DNA from: Gammaproteobacteria bacterium
GTDB lineage: Bacteria; Pseudomonadota; Gammaproteobacteria; Steroidobacterales; PWYM01
Length of the DNA: 64,000 bases
Direction: 5' to 3'
NCBI GenBank assembly: GCA_007693855.1
Contig: RECU01000061.1
Span: 1 to 64,000 of the forward strand
Part shown: one piece after another, positions 16,057-26,413 of the stretch
How positions within the stretch are numbered: the first letter of the stretch is position 1
Layout of the letters: each line of letters opens with the position of its first letter
Translations under genes and position numbers: made by a program
Notes under the pieces: model-generated
What the model was told of the DNA's origin: nothing
The model's database searches: none
Seen by the model: only the letters and a program-made list of their open reading frames with translations

Positions 16057-18509
16057 GCCTGGCGGTGCTCCTGAAGATATCCGGCGAGCGCTTCATGCAA
16101 CTCGTCCATGGTCTGATGACGGGCGTTCTTGTCCAGGGCCATGGCCTTTTGCACAATGGCGGAGAGCGGTTCCGGCAGCGCGGGGTTGCGTTCATGCGGG
16201 GCCTCGGCCTTGCCCTGCACGTGCTGGTACATCACCGACATGTGATCGCCCTTGGTGTACGGTGGCGAGCCGGTGAGCATCTCGTACAGGATCACCCCGA
16301 GGCTGTAGATGTCCGCGCGTTCATCGACTTTCTTGCCCAGGATCTGCTCGGGCGCCATGTACTTCGGCGAGCCGATGACATACCCCGTCTTGGTGAGTTC
16401 CGTACCGCCGCTGGCCGCTGCCGCCGCCACTCCGAAATCGACGATTTTCAGCAGGCCCGCGTCGTTGATCAGGATGTTCGCCGGCTTGAGGTCGCGGTGG
16501 ATGATGCCCTGCTGATGGGCCACGGCCATGCCGGTGGCGATATCGCAGCCGTATCGAAGGGCCCGCTCGATCTCCAGCGGGCGTTGATCCACCACCTCCG
16601 TGCCGAGGGTGTGCGAGGGAAAGAACTCCATTGAGATGGCGTAGTTCCCGGAGATGAAGACGAAGTCATAGATGCGAATGACGTTCTTGTGCGTGATCTT
16701 GCGCGAGTAGCGCAGCTCGTGCACGAAGCGTTTCATCATTTCCTCGTCCGAGGCGAAATTCGGATTCAGGAACTTGAGGATCAGGCGCTCCTCGACCACG
16801 GTGTCCTCGACGAGCACGACGGTGCCGAAGGCGCCTTTGCCGATCTTCTCGATGAAGCGGTATCGACCCTCGATGATGTCGCCCGGCGAGAGCGCGGCGA
16901 TGTCCAGTGAACCACCGTCTGTCCCCTTGGGCAGCGGAGGCAACGCGCTTGCGACGCTGTCGAGACTGCCAGGCGCCTCCAGCAGAGTATGGCTGCCGCT
17001 GGCCGCGAGCGCCGGGTGACTGCCGCTTAGCGAATCGGCGGCGCGGGCCACGCTGCCGCTGGCGGTCGTCGTCGCGCCGAGCAGGCGATTCTCCATGTCC
17101 TGGACCAGCTTGCCAGCAAGCCGGTTGACCGTCATGTCCGCAGTGGCCTGGCCGGCATGCAGCAGCAGGGTGCGCACTGACTCGGCCTCGCGTTCCCCGG
17201 CAAGCCGCGAGAGCGCTGTCATGGTCTCGACCTTGATGGCCTTGTCGCCACGCCGGAGCAGCGGGGTCAGCCGCTGGACCACGGAGGCATCGCCGAGCTT
17301 GCCCAGGGCGCGGATGGCGGCCGGCACGCTTTTCGGCTCGCCCTCGAGCATGGCCACCAACGCTGGCACCGCTTGACTGCTACCGATCGCCCCGAGCGCG
17401 TCTGCCGCCCGTTCCCGCACCCACCAGTCTTGGTCGCGGGTCGCCTCCATCAGCGCCTTCACCGCACGCTCGTCGCGGGTGGAGTTGAGAATCTCGATGG
17501 CCGCGCGGCGGATGGCCTCGTCCTCATCGTTGACGAGTTTCAGGACCGCGTCGATGACCCGTGGCCCGCCGATCTTGGCCAGCGCGTCAGAGGCCCGGGA
17601 GCGAACCCACCAGTCCTCGTCCTTGACCGCTTCGAAGAGCACCTTGACGCTGCTGACATCGCACAGTTCGTTCAGCACCTCGACCGCCGCCCGCCGGGCG
17701 TACTCGGATTCGTCCTTGAGCGGCTCGATCAGGTGGCGGACCGTATCCGGATCGGCGAGGCGGACGACCAGGTCAACCGCTCGGTTGACGACGTCGATGT
17801 CGGGATCCCGCAGCAGCCCGCACAGGCGCACCACGTCCAGGCCATTGTCCTGCTCGCCCAGGGCCTCGAGCGCTGCCCGGCGCACCTGCTTGTTGCCGTC
17901 GCCGAGCTGGCGCTGCAGTGCGATGGCCACCTCCGGCGCCTTGAACTGACCGAGAATACGCATCAGGTGCACCCGGACCCCAGGATCCTTGCCGTCCAGG
18001 CGGGCGATCAGTTCGGGCACGGTTTCGGCAGTGGCGGCCCGGCCAATCAGTTTGAACAATCCTGTGCGTTCCGCGCCCTCGAGATCGTACGCCACCTGCA
18101 GGAGTTCACGTAGATTCAGGCGCTGGCGATGCACGGCCATGATCTCGAGGACAGCTGGCCGCGAGATGTCTTCCTCGTTCAGCAGTTCGAGCAGACGGTT
18201 GGGGTTGAACTCCTGGCTGGAGGACAGTGCCCATGCGGTGCCGGACACTGCCCGCGGGCTGGGATCGGCCAGGCCGCGGGCGACTTGCGGAAACGTTCGC
18301 TCGGAGATCAGCCCGGTGAGCACCTCGACGAACTCCACGGTCTGCCGCCGATCGGCGTGGCCCAGGGCCTCGATGATGCGCGGAATGGCGCTCGGGCCGA
18401 CCCGGCGCAGCTTGTCGAGCGCCTTGCGCGCCTCCGGGGAGGCAGGATCGCCCGCGCCCTGGATCTGGGCGATGAGCCGGTCGGCCTTGAGCACGCTGAG
18501 GAAGTTCAT
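16044..18509 (-). CDS. HEAT-repeat protein with C-terminal Ser/Thr kinase domain
   Basis: 821 aa from ATG 18509; the frame extends upstream but without coding character. Residues about 20-450 are HEAT/PBS-lyase-type repeats, including two near-identical units (EDWWVRSRASDALAKIG at 298-314 and QDWWVRERAADALGAIG at 360-376). A Ser/Ala/Gly-rich linker (480-545) leads to a complete Hanks-type kinase: glycine loop GKGAFG (557-562), Lys579, HRDLKPAN (671-678), DFG (691-693), APE (719-721) and DIYSLGVILYE. No signal peptide or membrane helix is seen, so the protein is cytosolic. All catalytic residues are present. The overlapping downstream genes are two pilus retraction ATPases, so phosphorylation control of pilus retraction or twitching is the natural hypothesis. 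The HEAT array probably binds the partner protein. Confidence 0.92.
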   Translation of the reverse strand: MNFLSVLKADRLIAQIQGAGDPASPEARKALDKLRRVGPSAIPRIIEALGHADRRQTVEFVEVLTGLISERTFPQVARGLADPSPRAVSGTAWALSSSQEFNPNRLLELLNEEDISRPAVLEIMAVHRQRLNLRELLQVAYDLEGAERTGLFKLIGRAATAETVPELIARLDGKDPGVRVHLMRILGQFKAPEVAIALQRQLGDGNKQVRRAALEALGEQDNGLDVVRLCGLLRDPDIDVVNRAVDLVVRLADPDTVRHLIEPLKDESEYARRAAVEVLNELCDVSSVKVLFEAVKDEDWWVRSRASDALAKIGGPRVIDAVLKLVNDEDEAIRRAAIEILNSTRDERAVKALMEATRDQDWWVRERAADALGAIGSSQAVPALVAMLEGEPKSVPAAIRALGKLGDASVVQRLTPLLRRGDKAIKVETMTALSRLAGEREAESVRTLLLHAGQATADMTVNRLAGKLVQDMENRLLGATTTASGSVARAADSLSGSHPALAASGSHTLLEAPGSLDSVASALPPLPKGTDGGSLDIAALSPGDIIEGRYRFIEKIGKGAFGTVVLVEDTVVEERLILKFLNPNFASDEEMMKRFVHELRYSRKITHKNVIRIYDFVFISGNYAISMEFFPSHTLGTEVVDQRPLEIERALRYGCDIATGMAVAHQQGIIHRDLKPANILINDAGLLKIVDFGVAAAAASGGTELTKTGYVIGSPKYMAPEQILGKKVDERADIYSLGVILYEMLTGSPPYTKGDHMSVMYQHVQGKAEAPHERNPALPEPLSAIVQKAMALDKNARHQTMDELHEALAGYLQEHRQACRA

Positions 18510-18679
18510 GTAACGGAGCTCGTCTCCACGAGATGACCGCCCACCGCCGTTGCGGCCCCCGACGCGCGGGAACTGCAGGCAACAGCCGGCCATCATTGGA
18601 AAATCACTGCTGGATTATGCCATAGGGTCAAATATGACACGTGCGCCGCGTCGCAACCCGTCCGGATCGCCGGGTGGGC

Positions 18680-18685
18680 TACAAT
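18680..18685 (+). promoter_or_regulatory. Candidate -10 element for apbC-dcd
   Basis: TACAAT lies 29 bases before the apbC ATG, giving a leader of roughly 23 bases that includes the AGGGAG ribosome site. No good -35 hexamer is found at the right distance, so the call rests on the -10 alone. The kinase operon runs the other way from this 205-bp gap, where a leftward CATAAT-like element lies near 18615. Confidence 0.35.
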
Positions 18686-18714
18686 TCGGGCCGATTCGGA
18701 CAGGGAGCAAGGGC

Positions 18715-19812
18715 ATGTCGACACAGGATGAGGCGACGCTGCGGACACGCATTGGCACGCTCGAGCTGCCATGGTTTGGGCGGCCGCTGTCCGAGGTCGC
18801 CGGGCGGCTGGAGGTCAGTGGCCAGGCGCCGGGCCGGATCCGGGTGTCGCTGTCGCTCGGTGTCCCCCTGACCCATCGCCAGGAGGCCCTGCGGGCTGCC
18901 ATCGCCGAGCACCTCGCCGGCGCCGGCATCCAGGCCGAGGTGGAGCTCGAGCTGGCCTGCGAGGTGGCCCGTCATGCGGTGCAGGGCAACCTCAAGCCGC
19001 TTGAGGGCGTCCGCAACATCATCGCGGTGGCCTCGGGCAAGGGGGGCGTGGGCAAGTCCACCACGGCGGTGAACCTCGCGCTGGCCTTGGCGGTCGAGGG
19101 CGCCCGGGTGGGCCTGCTCGATGCTGATATCTACGGGCCGAGCATGCCGCGGATGCTCGGACTGATCGGCGAGCGTCCGGTCACGCCGGATGGCAAGCAT
19201 TTCGAGCCCCTGGCGGCCCACGGACTGGCGGCCATGTCCATCGGGTTTCTCATCGACGACGCCCAGCCGATGGTCTGGCGCGGCCCGATGGTGACCTCCG
19301 CACTCAACCAGATGCTCGGCCAGACCTTTTGGGGTGAGCTTGACTACCTGATCGTCGACATGCCGCCGGGCACGGGTGACATCCAGCTCACGCTGGCGCA
19401 GCGGGTACCGGTCAGCGGTGCGGTAATCGTCACCACCCCGCAGGACATCGCGCTGTCGGATGCGCGCAAGGGGCTGGAGATGTTCCGGAAGGTTAATGTG
19501 AACGTACTGGGGATTGTCGAGAACATGAGCCTGCACATCTGCTCCAACTGCGGCCACCAGGAGCCGATCTTCGGTCACGGCGGCGGCGAGCGCATGGCCA
19601 CCGAGTATGGGGTCCCGCTGCTCGGCAGCCTGCCGCTGGATATCCGCATCCGCGAGGAGACCGACAGCGGTCGCCCAAGCGTGGTGGCCGACCCCGAGAG
19701 CGCCGTGGCCCGGGCGTATCGCGAGGCCGCACTGAACATGGCCGGCCGGCTGGCCTTGTCCGGGCGCGACTACGGCCACCGCTTCCCCAATATCGTCGTC
19801 GAGGATTCCTGA
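18715..19812 (+). CDS. apbC: Iron-sulfur cluster carrier protein ApbC/Mrp (P-loop NTPase)
   Basis: 365 aa from ATG 18715, chosen over the longer frame because CAGGGAG precedes it at good distance. An N-terminal MIP18/DUF59-like domain (about 1-90) is followed by the ParA/MinD-type NTPase: deviant Walker [33 protein letters not shown], and [13 protein letters not shown]. The bridging CxxC (CSNCGHQ, near 285) binds the transferable 4Fe-4S cluster between two subunits. It delivers Fe-S clusters to target enzymes. The stop overlaps the dcd start (TGATG). In many relatives apbC is divergent from metG; here the kinase/pilus operon is inserted between them. Confidence 0.96.
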   Translation: MSTQDEATLRTRIGTLELPWFGRPLSEVAGRLEVSGQAPGRIRVSLSLGVPLTHRQEALRAAIAEHLAGAGIQAEVELELACEVARHAVQGNLKPLEGVRNIIAVASGKGGVGKSTTAVNLALALAVEGARVGLLDADIYGPSMPRMLGLIGERPVTPDGKHFEPLAAHGLAAMSIGFLIDDAQPMVWRGPMVTSALNQMLGQTFWGELDYLIVDMPPGTGDIQLTLAQRVPVSGAVIVTTPQDIALSDARKGLEMFRKVNVNVLGIVENMSLHICSNCGHQEPIFGHGGGERMATEYGVPLLGSLPLDIRIREETDSGRPSVVADPESAVARAYREAALNMAGRLALSGRDYGHRFPNIVVEDS

Positions 19813-20378
19813 TGAGCATCAAGTCCGACCGCTGGATCCGCCGCATGGCCGAGCAGACTGGCATGATCGAGCCTTTCGAACCCGGGCAGGTGCGCGAGGT
19901 GGCTGGCCAGCGCGTGGTGTCCTACGGCACGTCGAGCTACGGCTACGATGTCCGCTGCGCCGACGAATTCAAGATCTTCACCAACATCAATTCCGCAGTG
20001 GTCGACCCCAAGGCCTTCGACAGCAACAGCTTCGTCGACCTCAAGGCGGACGTCTGCATCATCCCGCCGAATTCCTTTGCACTGGCCCGGACGGTCGAGT
20101 ATTTCCGCATCCCCCGCAGCGTGCTGACGATCTGCCTGGGCAAGTCCACCTATGCCCGCTGCGGCATCATCGTCAACGTGACCCCCCTGGAACCGGAGTG
20201 GGAAGGCCATGTGACCCTTGAGTTCTCCAACACCACGCCCTTGCCGGCGAAAATCTATGCCAATGAGGGTGTGGCACAGATGCTGTTTCTGGAGTCCGAC
20301 GAGGTCTGCGCCACCAGTTACGCCGATCGGGGTGGCAAGTACCAGGGCCAGCGCGGCGTGACCCTGCCACAGACCTGA
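19812..20378 (+). CDS. dcd: dCTP deaminase
   Basis: 188 aa, standard length. It converts dCTP to dUTP for dTMP synthesis. Visible are the [16 protein letters not shown] block, [10 protein letters not shown] with the conserved Arg, and [12 protein letters not shown] carrying the catalytic Glu (EGHVTLEF). The C-terminal lid [19 protein letters not shown] is the family's nucleotide-closing tail. It forms a homotrimer in known cases. It is coupled to apbC by a one-base overlap and convergent with purN 10 bp away; its stop codon sits in a small hairpin (20372-20386). Confidence 0.97.
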   Translation: MSIKSDRWIRRMAEQTGMIEPFEPGQVREVAGQRVVSYGTSSYGYDVRCADEFKIFTNINSAVVDPKAFDSNSFVDLKADVCIIPPNSFALARTVEYFRIPRSVLTICLGKSTYARCGIIVNVTPLEPEWEGHVTLEFSNTTPLPAKIYANEGVAQMLFLESDEVCATSYADRGGKYQGQRGVTLPQT

Positions 20379-20386
20379 AACAGGTC
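20372..20386. repeat. Small perfect hairpin at the dcd/purN junction
   Basis: GACCTG-AAA-CAGGTC, six pairs and a three-base loop, overlaps the dcd stop codon and lies 3 bp from the purN stop. It has no T-run on either strand, so it is at most a weak transcript-end structure shared by the two convergent genes. Confidence 0.35.
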
Positions 20387-20388
20387 AT

Positions 20389-21066
20389 TCAGCCCGGAAT
20401 GGGCGCCATGTCACGGGTCACCACCAGTGGCGCGGCCAGCGGTTTGCCATCGAGATACGCCTGGCCGTCCGTGCAGTCCAGTCGGCCCTGCAGCCACCAG
20501 CGGACCGCCAGCGGATAGATGAAGTGCTCGCCGTGGCGGACCCGTTGGGCGAGGCGCCCCGGAGTGTCCCACGGCTGCACGGCGATGCGGTACTGCAGGA
20601 CGGGGGGGCCGGCGTCGAGTTCCGGCTCGACGAAATGGACGGTGGAACCGTGTATCCGGTCGCCGGCCTCCAGGGCGCGGCGATGCGTGCCCAAGCCGCG
20701 ATGCCGGGGCAGCAGCGAGGGATGGATGTTCAGCATACGCCCGGCAAAACGCTGGACCACCTCGGCCTCCAGAATGCGCATGAACCCGGCGAGGACCACC
20801 AGGGTGATCTGCCGCTCGGCGAGCAGGTCGGCCAGCGCGTGGTCGTAGGCCGCACGTGTCGACCAGTCTGCCGGCGACAGGTGGATGGCGGGGATGCCGG
20901 CGGCCCGCGCCCGCACCAGGGCGCCGGCCTCGGCCCGGTCGCTGACCACCAGCGCGATGCCGTCGCGCAAACCCTCGCGTGCCGCGGTGTCGATCAGCGC
21001 CTGGAGATTGGTGCCTTCCCCTGAGGCCAGTACCGCGACGCCGCCTGGCGCGTCGGCAGCGCTCAC
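20389..21066 (-). CDS. purN: Phosphoribosylglycinamide formyltransferase
   Basis: 225 aa from a GTG start that overlaps the purM stop (GTGA). It transfers the formyl group of 10-formyl-THF to GAR in purine synthesis. Motifs are [15 protein letters not shown] for the phosphate site, VLAGFMRIL, the catalytic [20 protein letters not shown] (Asn and His) and [15 protein letters not shown] with the catalytic Asp. The 20 or so residues after the Rossmann core are typical. It is the second gene of a purM-purN operon read leftward. Confidence 0.97.
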   Translation of the reverse strand: MSAADAPGGVAVLASGEGTNLQALIDTAAREGLRDGIALVVSDRAEAGALVRARAAGIPAIHLSPADWSTRAAYDHALADLLAERQITLVVLAGFMRILEAEVVQRFAGRMLNIHPSLLPRHRGLGTHRRALEAGDRIHGSTVHFVEPELDAGPPVLQYRIAVQPWDTPGRLAQRVRHGEHFIYPLAVRWWLQGRLDCTDGQAYLDGKPLAAPLVVTRDMAPIPG

Positions 21067-22097
21067 GTTGCCAGCACCACCCCGGCGTCGCCGGCCTCGA
21101 CCCTGCCGATCCGATACACCGTCTCACCCGCCGCGGTCAGGTGCGCTGCCGCGCGGTCCGCCTGCGCAGGGGAGACCACCACGACCATGCCGATGCCGCA
21201 GTTGAAGGTGCGGAACATCTCCTCCTCGCTGACGGCGCCTTCGCGCTGCAGCCAGGTAAACAGCTCGGGCCGTGTCCAGCTGGTCGGATCGATACGCGCC
21301 TGCAGGCCCTCTGGCAGCACGCGCGGGACGTTGTCGAGCAGGCCACCGCCGGTGATGTGCGCCAGGCCCTGCAGCGGCACTTCCGCCAGGGTCGCCAGCA
21401 CGCTGCGCACGTAGATGCGGGTTGGCGTGAGGGCCGCCTCGGCCACCGCACGGCCGTCGCTCAGCACGCGGGTCTCCGGGTCGGCCCGCTCGAGAATCCG
21501 GCGCAGCAGCGAGAAACCGTTCGAGTGCGGTCCCGAGGACGCCAGGCCCAGCAGCACGCTGCCCGCCTCGATCCTGCTGCCGTCGAGGATGGCGTCGCGT
21601 TCGACGATGCCGACGCAGAAGCCGGCGAGGTCGAAGTCGCCGCCGTGGTACATGCCGGGCAGCTCGGCGGTCTCGCCGCCGATCAGCGCGCAGCCGGCTT
21701 CGGCGCAGCCGGCGGCAATCCCGCCGATGACCGCGCTGGCCGCCTCGACGTCGAGGCGGCCGGTGGCGTAGTAATCCAGGAAAAACAGCGGCTCTGCCCC
21801 AAGTACCAGGACATCGTTCACGCACATGGCCACCAGGTCGATGCCGACGGTGTCGAGCTTCCCGAGGTCGAGCGCGAGCCTGAGCTTGGTGCCGACGCCG
21901 TCAGTGCCCGAGACCAGGACTGGCCGCCGGTAGCGGTCCATCGGCAGTTCGAAGAGCCCGCCGAAACCACCGAGTCCGGTGAGGACACCGGGACGCAGGG
22001 TGCTGGCCACGGCCGGTTTGATGCGTTCGACCAGTGCGGCCCCGGCGTCGATGTCTACGCCGGCGTCACGGTAGGAGAGGGGCGGTTTGGCTGTCAT
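21063..22097 (-). CDS. purM: Phosphoribosylformylglycinamidine cyclo-ligase (AIR synthetase)
   Basis: 344 aa. It closes the imidazole ring, turning FGAM into AIR with ATP. It has the PurM/ThiL fold signatures: [19 protein letters not shown] at the N-terminus, [45 protein letters not shown], and [14 protein letters not shown]. It is divergent from the DUF2066 operon. The 141-bp gap contains a TATAAT element whose reverse complement (TATTAT) could also serve purM. Confidence 0.97.
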   Translation of the reverse strand: MTAKPPLSYRDAGVDIDAGAALVERIKPAVASTLRPGVLTGLGGFGGLFELPMDRYRRPVLVSGTDGVGTKLRLALDLGKLDTVGIDLVAMCVNDVLVLGAEPLFFLDYYATGRLDVEAASAVIGGIAAGCAEAGCALIGGETAELPGMYHGGDFDLAGFCVGIVERDAILDGSRIEAGSVLLGLASSGPHSNGFSLLRRILERADPETRVLSDGRAVAEAALTPTRIYVRSVLATLAEVPLQGLAHITGGGLLDNVPRVLPEGLQARIDPTSWTRPELFTWLQREGAVSEEEMFRTFNCGIGMVVVVSPAQADRAAAHLTAAGETVYRIGRVEAGDAGVVLAT

Positions 22098-22157
22098 TGC
22101 GGATGGCGTCCGGTGGCCGACGCCGACGCCTGCGGCGGCGGCACGTGGATGCGGAGG

Positions 22158-22163
22158 TATAAT
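22158..22163 (+). promoter_or_regulatory. Candidate -10 element between purM and the DUF2066 operon
   Basis: A perfect TATAAT lies in an otherwise GC-rich 141-bp divergent gap, 75 bases before the DUF2066 start. The other strand of the same patch reads TATTATA and could be the -10 of purM, so it may be a shared bidirectional element. No clear -35 was found. Confidence 0.45.
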
Positions 22164-22238
22164 AGAGATTCACGCCGCGGCGGGGAACCCGCGGTGAGGT
22201 CGACCCACCACTGCTGTCGGTCATGCCCGGAGACTCTA

Positions 22239-23390
22239 ATGCGCTTCGCCGCCCTGCTGCTGATATTGCTGTGCTGCCTGATGCCCCGGCTGGGCGTGGC
22301 TGCGGCGACTGCCGAGCTGTACGCAGCGGAAGTGCCATTGCAGGTGCGCGATCGCGCGGCCGAGGATGAGGCCTTTGCGGCGGCGCTGGCCAAGGTGCTG
22401 GTTCGCGTCACCGGCCTGCGCGATGTCCGCGACGACGACGCCCTCACGGCGCTGCTGCCGCGGGCGCGCACGCTGACCCGACAATGGAGCTACACCCGTG
22501 AGGGCCTCTGGGTGCAGTTCGACGCCGGCCTGGTGCGCCGCGAGCTGCAGGCGCTGGAGCGTCCGGTCTGGGGTGCGGAACGCCCGCGCGTGCTCGCCTG
22601 GCTGGCCATCGATGACGGCGAGCGCCCGGCGTTTGTGCTCGGCGAACAGGACAGTGTCTGGCCGCCCCAGCTGGAAGTGGTCGACACGGCCGCGACTCCC
22701 CCGGCGCCAGACCTGCCCAGCGACCCTGGGGTGCTCCAGCCGCTGCTGGACCTCGCCGGGTTGCGCGCGGGGATGACCGACGTGGCCGCGCTCCGAGCCG
22801 TCCCCGTCGTGCTGCCGGTGATGGACCTGGGCGACCGTGTCCGCGTCACGCCTGAGCGGCTGTGCGGTGCGGGTTTCGACTCGTGGCCTGAGTCGCGCCT
22901 CGCGGTGGAGGCCTATGCCGCGGCGGCGGACACGGACCTGCCCTGGCGGGTGGCTGCCGAGCGTTACCGTGCCGACGCGATCCTGATCGGGTGTGCGCGC
23001 GCGCTGGGGGATCGGCTGGTGATCGACTGGACGCTGCAGCTCGGCGAAGGCGAGGCCGGGGAGCGGCGCCGCTGGCGCGGCGACCTTGCCGAAGGGCCGC
23101 ACGGCGCCGCCGATGTGCTCGCCCGGGCGCTGGCCCCGGTCGGGCGCGAAACGGGGCGGTATCGCCTGCAGGTGTCCGGAATCGACAGTCTCGAGGCCTA
23201 TGGCCGGCTCATGCGCCATCTCGAGGGACTCTCGCTGATCGACGCGGTGGAGGTGGAACGGGTGACTGGCGAGACGATTCACCTGGCGGTGCGAACGCGC
23301 GCGGATGCCAACCAGCTGGCCCGTGCGTTGCAGATCGGCCGTACCCTTTCGGCGCTGCCCGGCGAGGGCAGGTACGCGCTGGTGCCATGA
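22239..23390 (+). CDS. DUF2066 domain-containing exported protein
   Basis: 383 aa from ATG 22239, which starts a Sec signal peptide (MRFAALLLILLCCLMPRLGVAAA). The long open frame upstream is antisense to purM. The body has the DUF2066 layout: EVPLQVRDRAAEDEAFAAAL, then VLVRVTGLRDVRDDDAL, then QWSYTREGLWVQFDAGLVRREL, followed by a C-terminal part ending in a region like a permuted sensor (IDSLEAYGRLMRHLEGLSLIDAVEVERV). DUF2066 proteins are commonly encoded beside purM and hda in gammaproteobacteria; their role is unknown. The stop overlaps the next start (ATGA). Confidence 0.88.
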   Translation: MRFAALLLILLCCLMPRLGVAAATAELYAAEVPLQVRDRAAEDEAFAAALAKVLVRVTGLRDVRDDDALTALLPRARTLTRQWSYTREGLWVQFDAGLVRRELQALERPVWGAERPRVLAWLAIDDGERPAFVLGEQDSVWPPQLEVVDTAATPPAPDLPSDPGVLQPLLDLAGLRAGMTDVAALRAVPVVLPVMDLGDRVRVTPERLCGAGFDSWPESRLAVEAYAAAADTDLPWRVAAERYRADAILIGCARALGDRLVIDWTLQLGEGEAGERRRWRGDLAEGPHGAADVLARALAPVGRETGRYRLQVSGIDSLEAYGRLMRHLEGLSLIDAVEVERVTGETIHLAVRTRADANQLARALQIGRTLSALPGEGRYALVP

Positions 23391-23980
23391 CCGTGTCGCC
23401 GAGCGCTGCCGTGAACACACCGCTGCGTCATCTGCCGAATCTGATCTGTATCCTGCGCATGCTGCTGGTGGCGCCGATCGTGCTGTTGCTGCTGCATGGG
23501 GACTGGCTGGCCGCACTGCTGCTTATTGGCGTGGCGGGATTCTCCGATGGCCTGGACGGCTTTCTGGCAAAACGCTTTGGCTGGCAGTCCCGTCTGGGCA
23601 GCATGCTCGACCCCGCGGCCGACAAGCTGTTACTGGTGGCGCTGTTTGTCACCCTGACCTGGCTGGGGCTGGTGCCGTTGTGGCTGACCGCATTGGTGGT
23701 CCTGCGCGACGTGCTGATCAGCGGGTGCAGTCTCGCGTACAACGCGCTGGTCGAACCCTTGACGGCGCAGCCCAGCCTGATCAGCAAATTCAATACCGTC
23801 CTGCAGCTGGCCTTCGTGTTGGCAGTCATTACCCTGCAGGCGTTCGGCTGGCCCCCGGCACTGGTGGTCGAGGTCCTGGGTGCCGGTGTCTTCGTCACGC
23901 TGATGGTCAGCGGTTTTGACTACATCATGACCTGGACCCGCCGGACTCGCCGGACCCGCGCGGTGCGCCGCGGCGCGTGA
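23387..23980 (+). CDS. CDP-alcohol phosphatidyltransferase family protein
   Basis: 197 aa from ATG 23387 (MTVSPSAAVNTPLRHLPNL). About five membrane helices. The CDP-alcohol transferase signature is present as SDGLDGFLAKRFGWQSRLGS plus MLDPAADK, with all four Asp residues that bind the two metal ions; the usual AR is AK. It resembles PgsA (phosphatidylglycerophosphate synthase) or the related cardiolipin-type enzymes, but the alcohol acceptor cannot be read from the sequence. It is translation-coupled to DUF2066 upstream and to hda downstream (GTGA). Confidence 0.9.
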   Translation: MTVSPSAAVNTPLRHLPNLICILRMLLVAPIVLLLLHGDWLAALLLIGVAGFSDGLDGFLAKRFGWQSRLGSMLDPAADKLLLVALFVTLTWLGLVPLWLTALVVLRDVLISGCSLAYNALVEPLTAQPSLISKFNTVLQLAFVLAVITLQAFGWPPALVVEVLGAGVFVTLMVSGFDYIMTWTRRTRRTRAVRRGA

Positions 23981-24723
23981 ACACCCCCGCGCAGCTGGCG
24001 CTGCCTGTGGGGCTGCGTGACCACGCCACCTTCGATTCTTTCGATGACACGGCGCAGCCCTTGTTGATCGCCGAGTTGCGGGTGGCCGCCAGCAGCCCTG
24101 GCGGCCGACAGCCGACATGGCTGTGGGGCGCCCCGGGCAGTGGCCGCAGCCACCTGTTGCAGGCGGTGTGTGCGGCGGCGGCCGAGGCCGGCCACACGGC
24201 CGCCTATCTGCCCCTGGAGCAGCTGGCCGCCGTAGATCCCGGCGTGCTCGAGGGCCAGGAGCGCGCAGCGGTGATCTGCCTTGATGATCTCGATCAGCTG
24301 GCCGCTGCCGGGCAGCGCTGGCGCGAGGCCTTGTTCGCCCTCTATAACGCGGTACGCGATACCGACGGCTGGCTGGTGTTCACGACGGCCACCCCGCCGT
24401 CGGCGTTCCATAGCGGTTTGCCCGATCTCGACTCACGCCTGGCTGCCGCGGCCGTCCACCGCCTCACACCCCTGGATGATTCCGGGCTGCTGCGCGCGCT
24501 CGTCGCCCGCGCCGCGCGCCTGGGTCTGGAGCTGCCCGAGGAGACCGCGCGTTGGCTGCTTGCCCGCGCGCCCCGCGACGCCGAATCGCTGTTTGCGCTG
24601 CTTGACCATCTCGACGTTGCCGCACTGCAGGCCCAAAGGCGCCTCACCGTGCCATTTGTGCGCGCGGTGCTGGCGAAGGGTTCCGATGGGCGTGAGGCGC
24701 GCGCTGAGGATGCGCCCCGTGGC

Positions 24724-24744
<21 letters not shown>
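23977..24744 (+). CDS. hda: DnaA regulatory inactivator Hda
   Basis: 255 aa from a GTG that overlaps the preceding stop. A DnaA-like AAA+ protein: the N-terminal QLALPVGLRDHATFDSF carries the QL[SP]L-type motif that docks on the sliding clamp. Then come Walker A GAPGSGRSHLLQAV (Lys replaced by Arg in the GSGRS form, usual for Hda), Walker B VICLDDLDQL, sensor-like TTATPPSAF and a C-terminal lid. Hda with the clamp stimulates ATP hydrolysis by DnaA after replication starts. The C-terminal 20 residues (GSDGREARAEDAPRGSGGAGP) are extra and overlap the convergent DUF2069 gene. Confidence 0.93.
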
Positions 24745-25794
<1,050 letters not shown>

Positions 25795-26118
25795 GTGTTC
25801 TTGCCGCAGTCTTCGGGAGTCGGAAGGGCTGGAGGGATCGCTTGCATGCTGGTGCTCGGGGTCCTGGCAGGCTGCACTTCAGCGCCTGTCCAGGAGATGA
25901 GCGACGCCCGCCAGGCGATTCATGCCGCGGTCCAGTCGGGGGCGGCCGAACACGCACCGGAGCAGCTCAGCCAGGCGCACAACCGCCTTGCACTTGCCCA
26001 GCAGCATCTCAAGGTGAGGCGTTTCGACGACGCCCGTGCTGAGGCGGTGGAGGCCAGGGCGCGTGCCACCGAGGCGCTGTATCTGACCGAAGCGGCGCGC
26101 CGCGCGCGCCGCGACTAG
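25795..26118 (+). CDS. DUF4398-like small lipoprotein with a helical body
   Basis: 107 aa from GTG 25795; a TTG at 25801 is an alternative start, and ATG 25846 has the best ribosome site (GGAGGG) but would leave too short a signal peptide. The leader ends in a lipobox VLAGC (Cys about 27). The mature part (VQEMSDARQAIHAAVQSG through LYLTEAARRARR) is Ala-rich, all helical, with the QEMSDARQAI opening seen in DUF4398 proteins, which often precede OmpA-like domains. Here there is no OmpA domain. The gene is followed by acylphosphatase after 3 bp. Confidence 0.8.
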   Translation: MFLPQSSGVGRAGGIACMLVLGVLAGCTSAPVQEMSDARQAIHAAVQSGAAEHAPEQLSQAHNRLALAQQHLKVRRFDDARAEAVEARARATEALYLTEAARRARRD

Positions 26119-26121
26119 CCG

Positions 26122-26400
26122 ATGCAGGCGATACGGTGTCTGGTGACCGGCCGGGTCCAGGGTGTCGGCTTCCGTGCGGCGACCGCGCGCCGTGCCCGCG
26201 GCCTCGGGATCGAGGGTCATGCCCGCAATCTCGAGGATGGTCGTGTCGAGGTGCTGGCCCGCGGGGGCTCGGAGGCGCTGGCGGAACTCGTGCGCTGGTT
26301 ATGGCAGGGGCCGGCATTTGCGCATGTCAGCGAAGTAGCGCTCGAAGAGGCCGCGCCGACGGACGACACGTTCACCGTCGGCGCGTTTACAACCGAGTAG
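26122..26400 (+). CDS. acyP: Acylphosphatase
   Basis: 92 aa. Hydrolyses carboxyl-phosphate bonds such as acetyl phosphate. The signature VTGRVQGVGFRAATARRA supplies the catalytic Arg (GFR) and phosphate loop, and GHARNLEDGRVEV supplies the catalytic Asn. Standard length. It starts 3 bp after the lipoprotein stop, so is co-transcribed, and is convergent with the lytic transglycosylase gene. Confidence 0.95.
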   Translation: MQAIRCLVTGRVQGVGFRAATARRARGLGIEGHARNLEDGRVEVLARGGSEALAELVRWLWQGPAFAHVSEVALEEAAPTDDTFTVGAFTTE

Positions 26401-26413
26401 TCAGCGCGGCGGC

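Noticed and set aside
20979-22238. Long N-terminal extension of the DUF2066 frame
   Set aside because: The extension is antisense to purM, and the Sec signal peptide starts exactly at the ATG at 22239.
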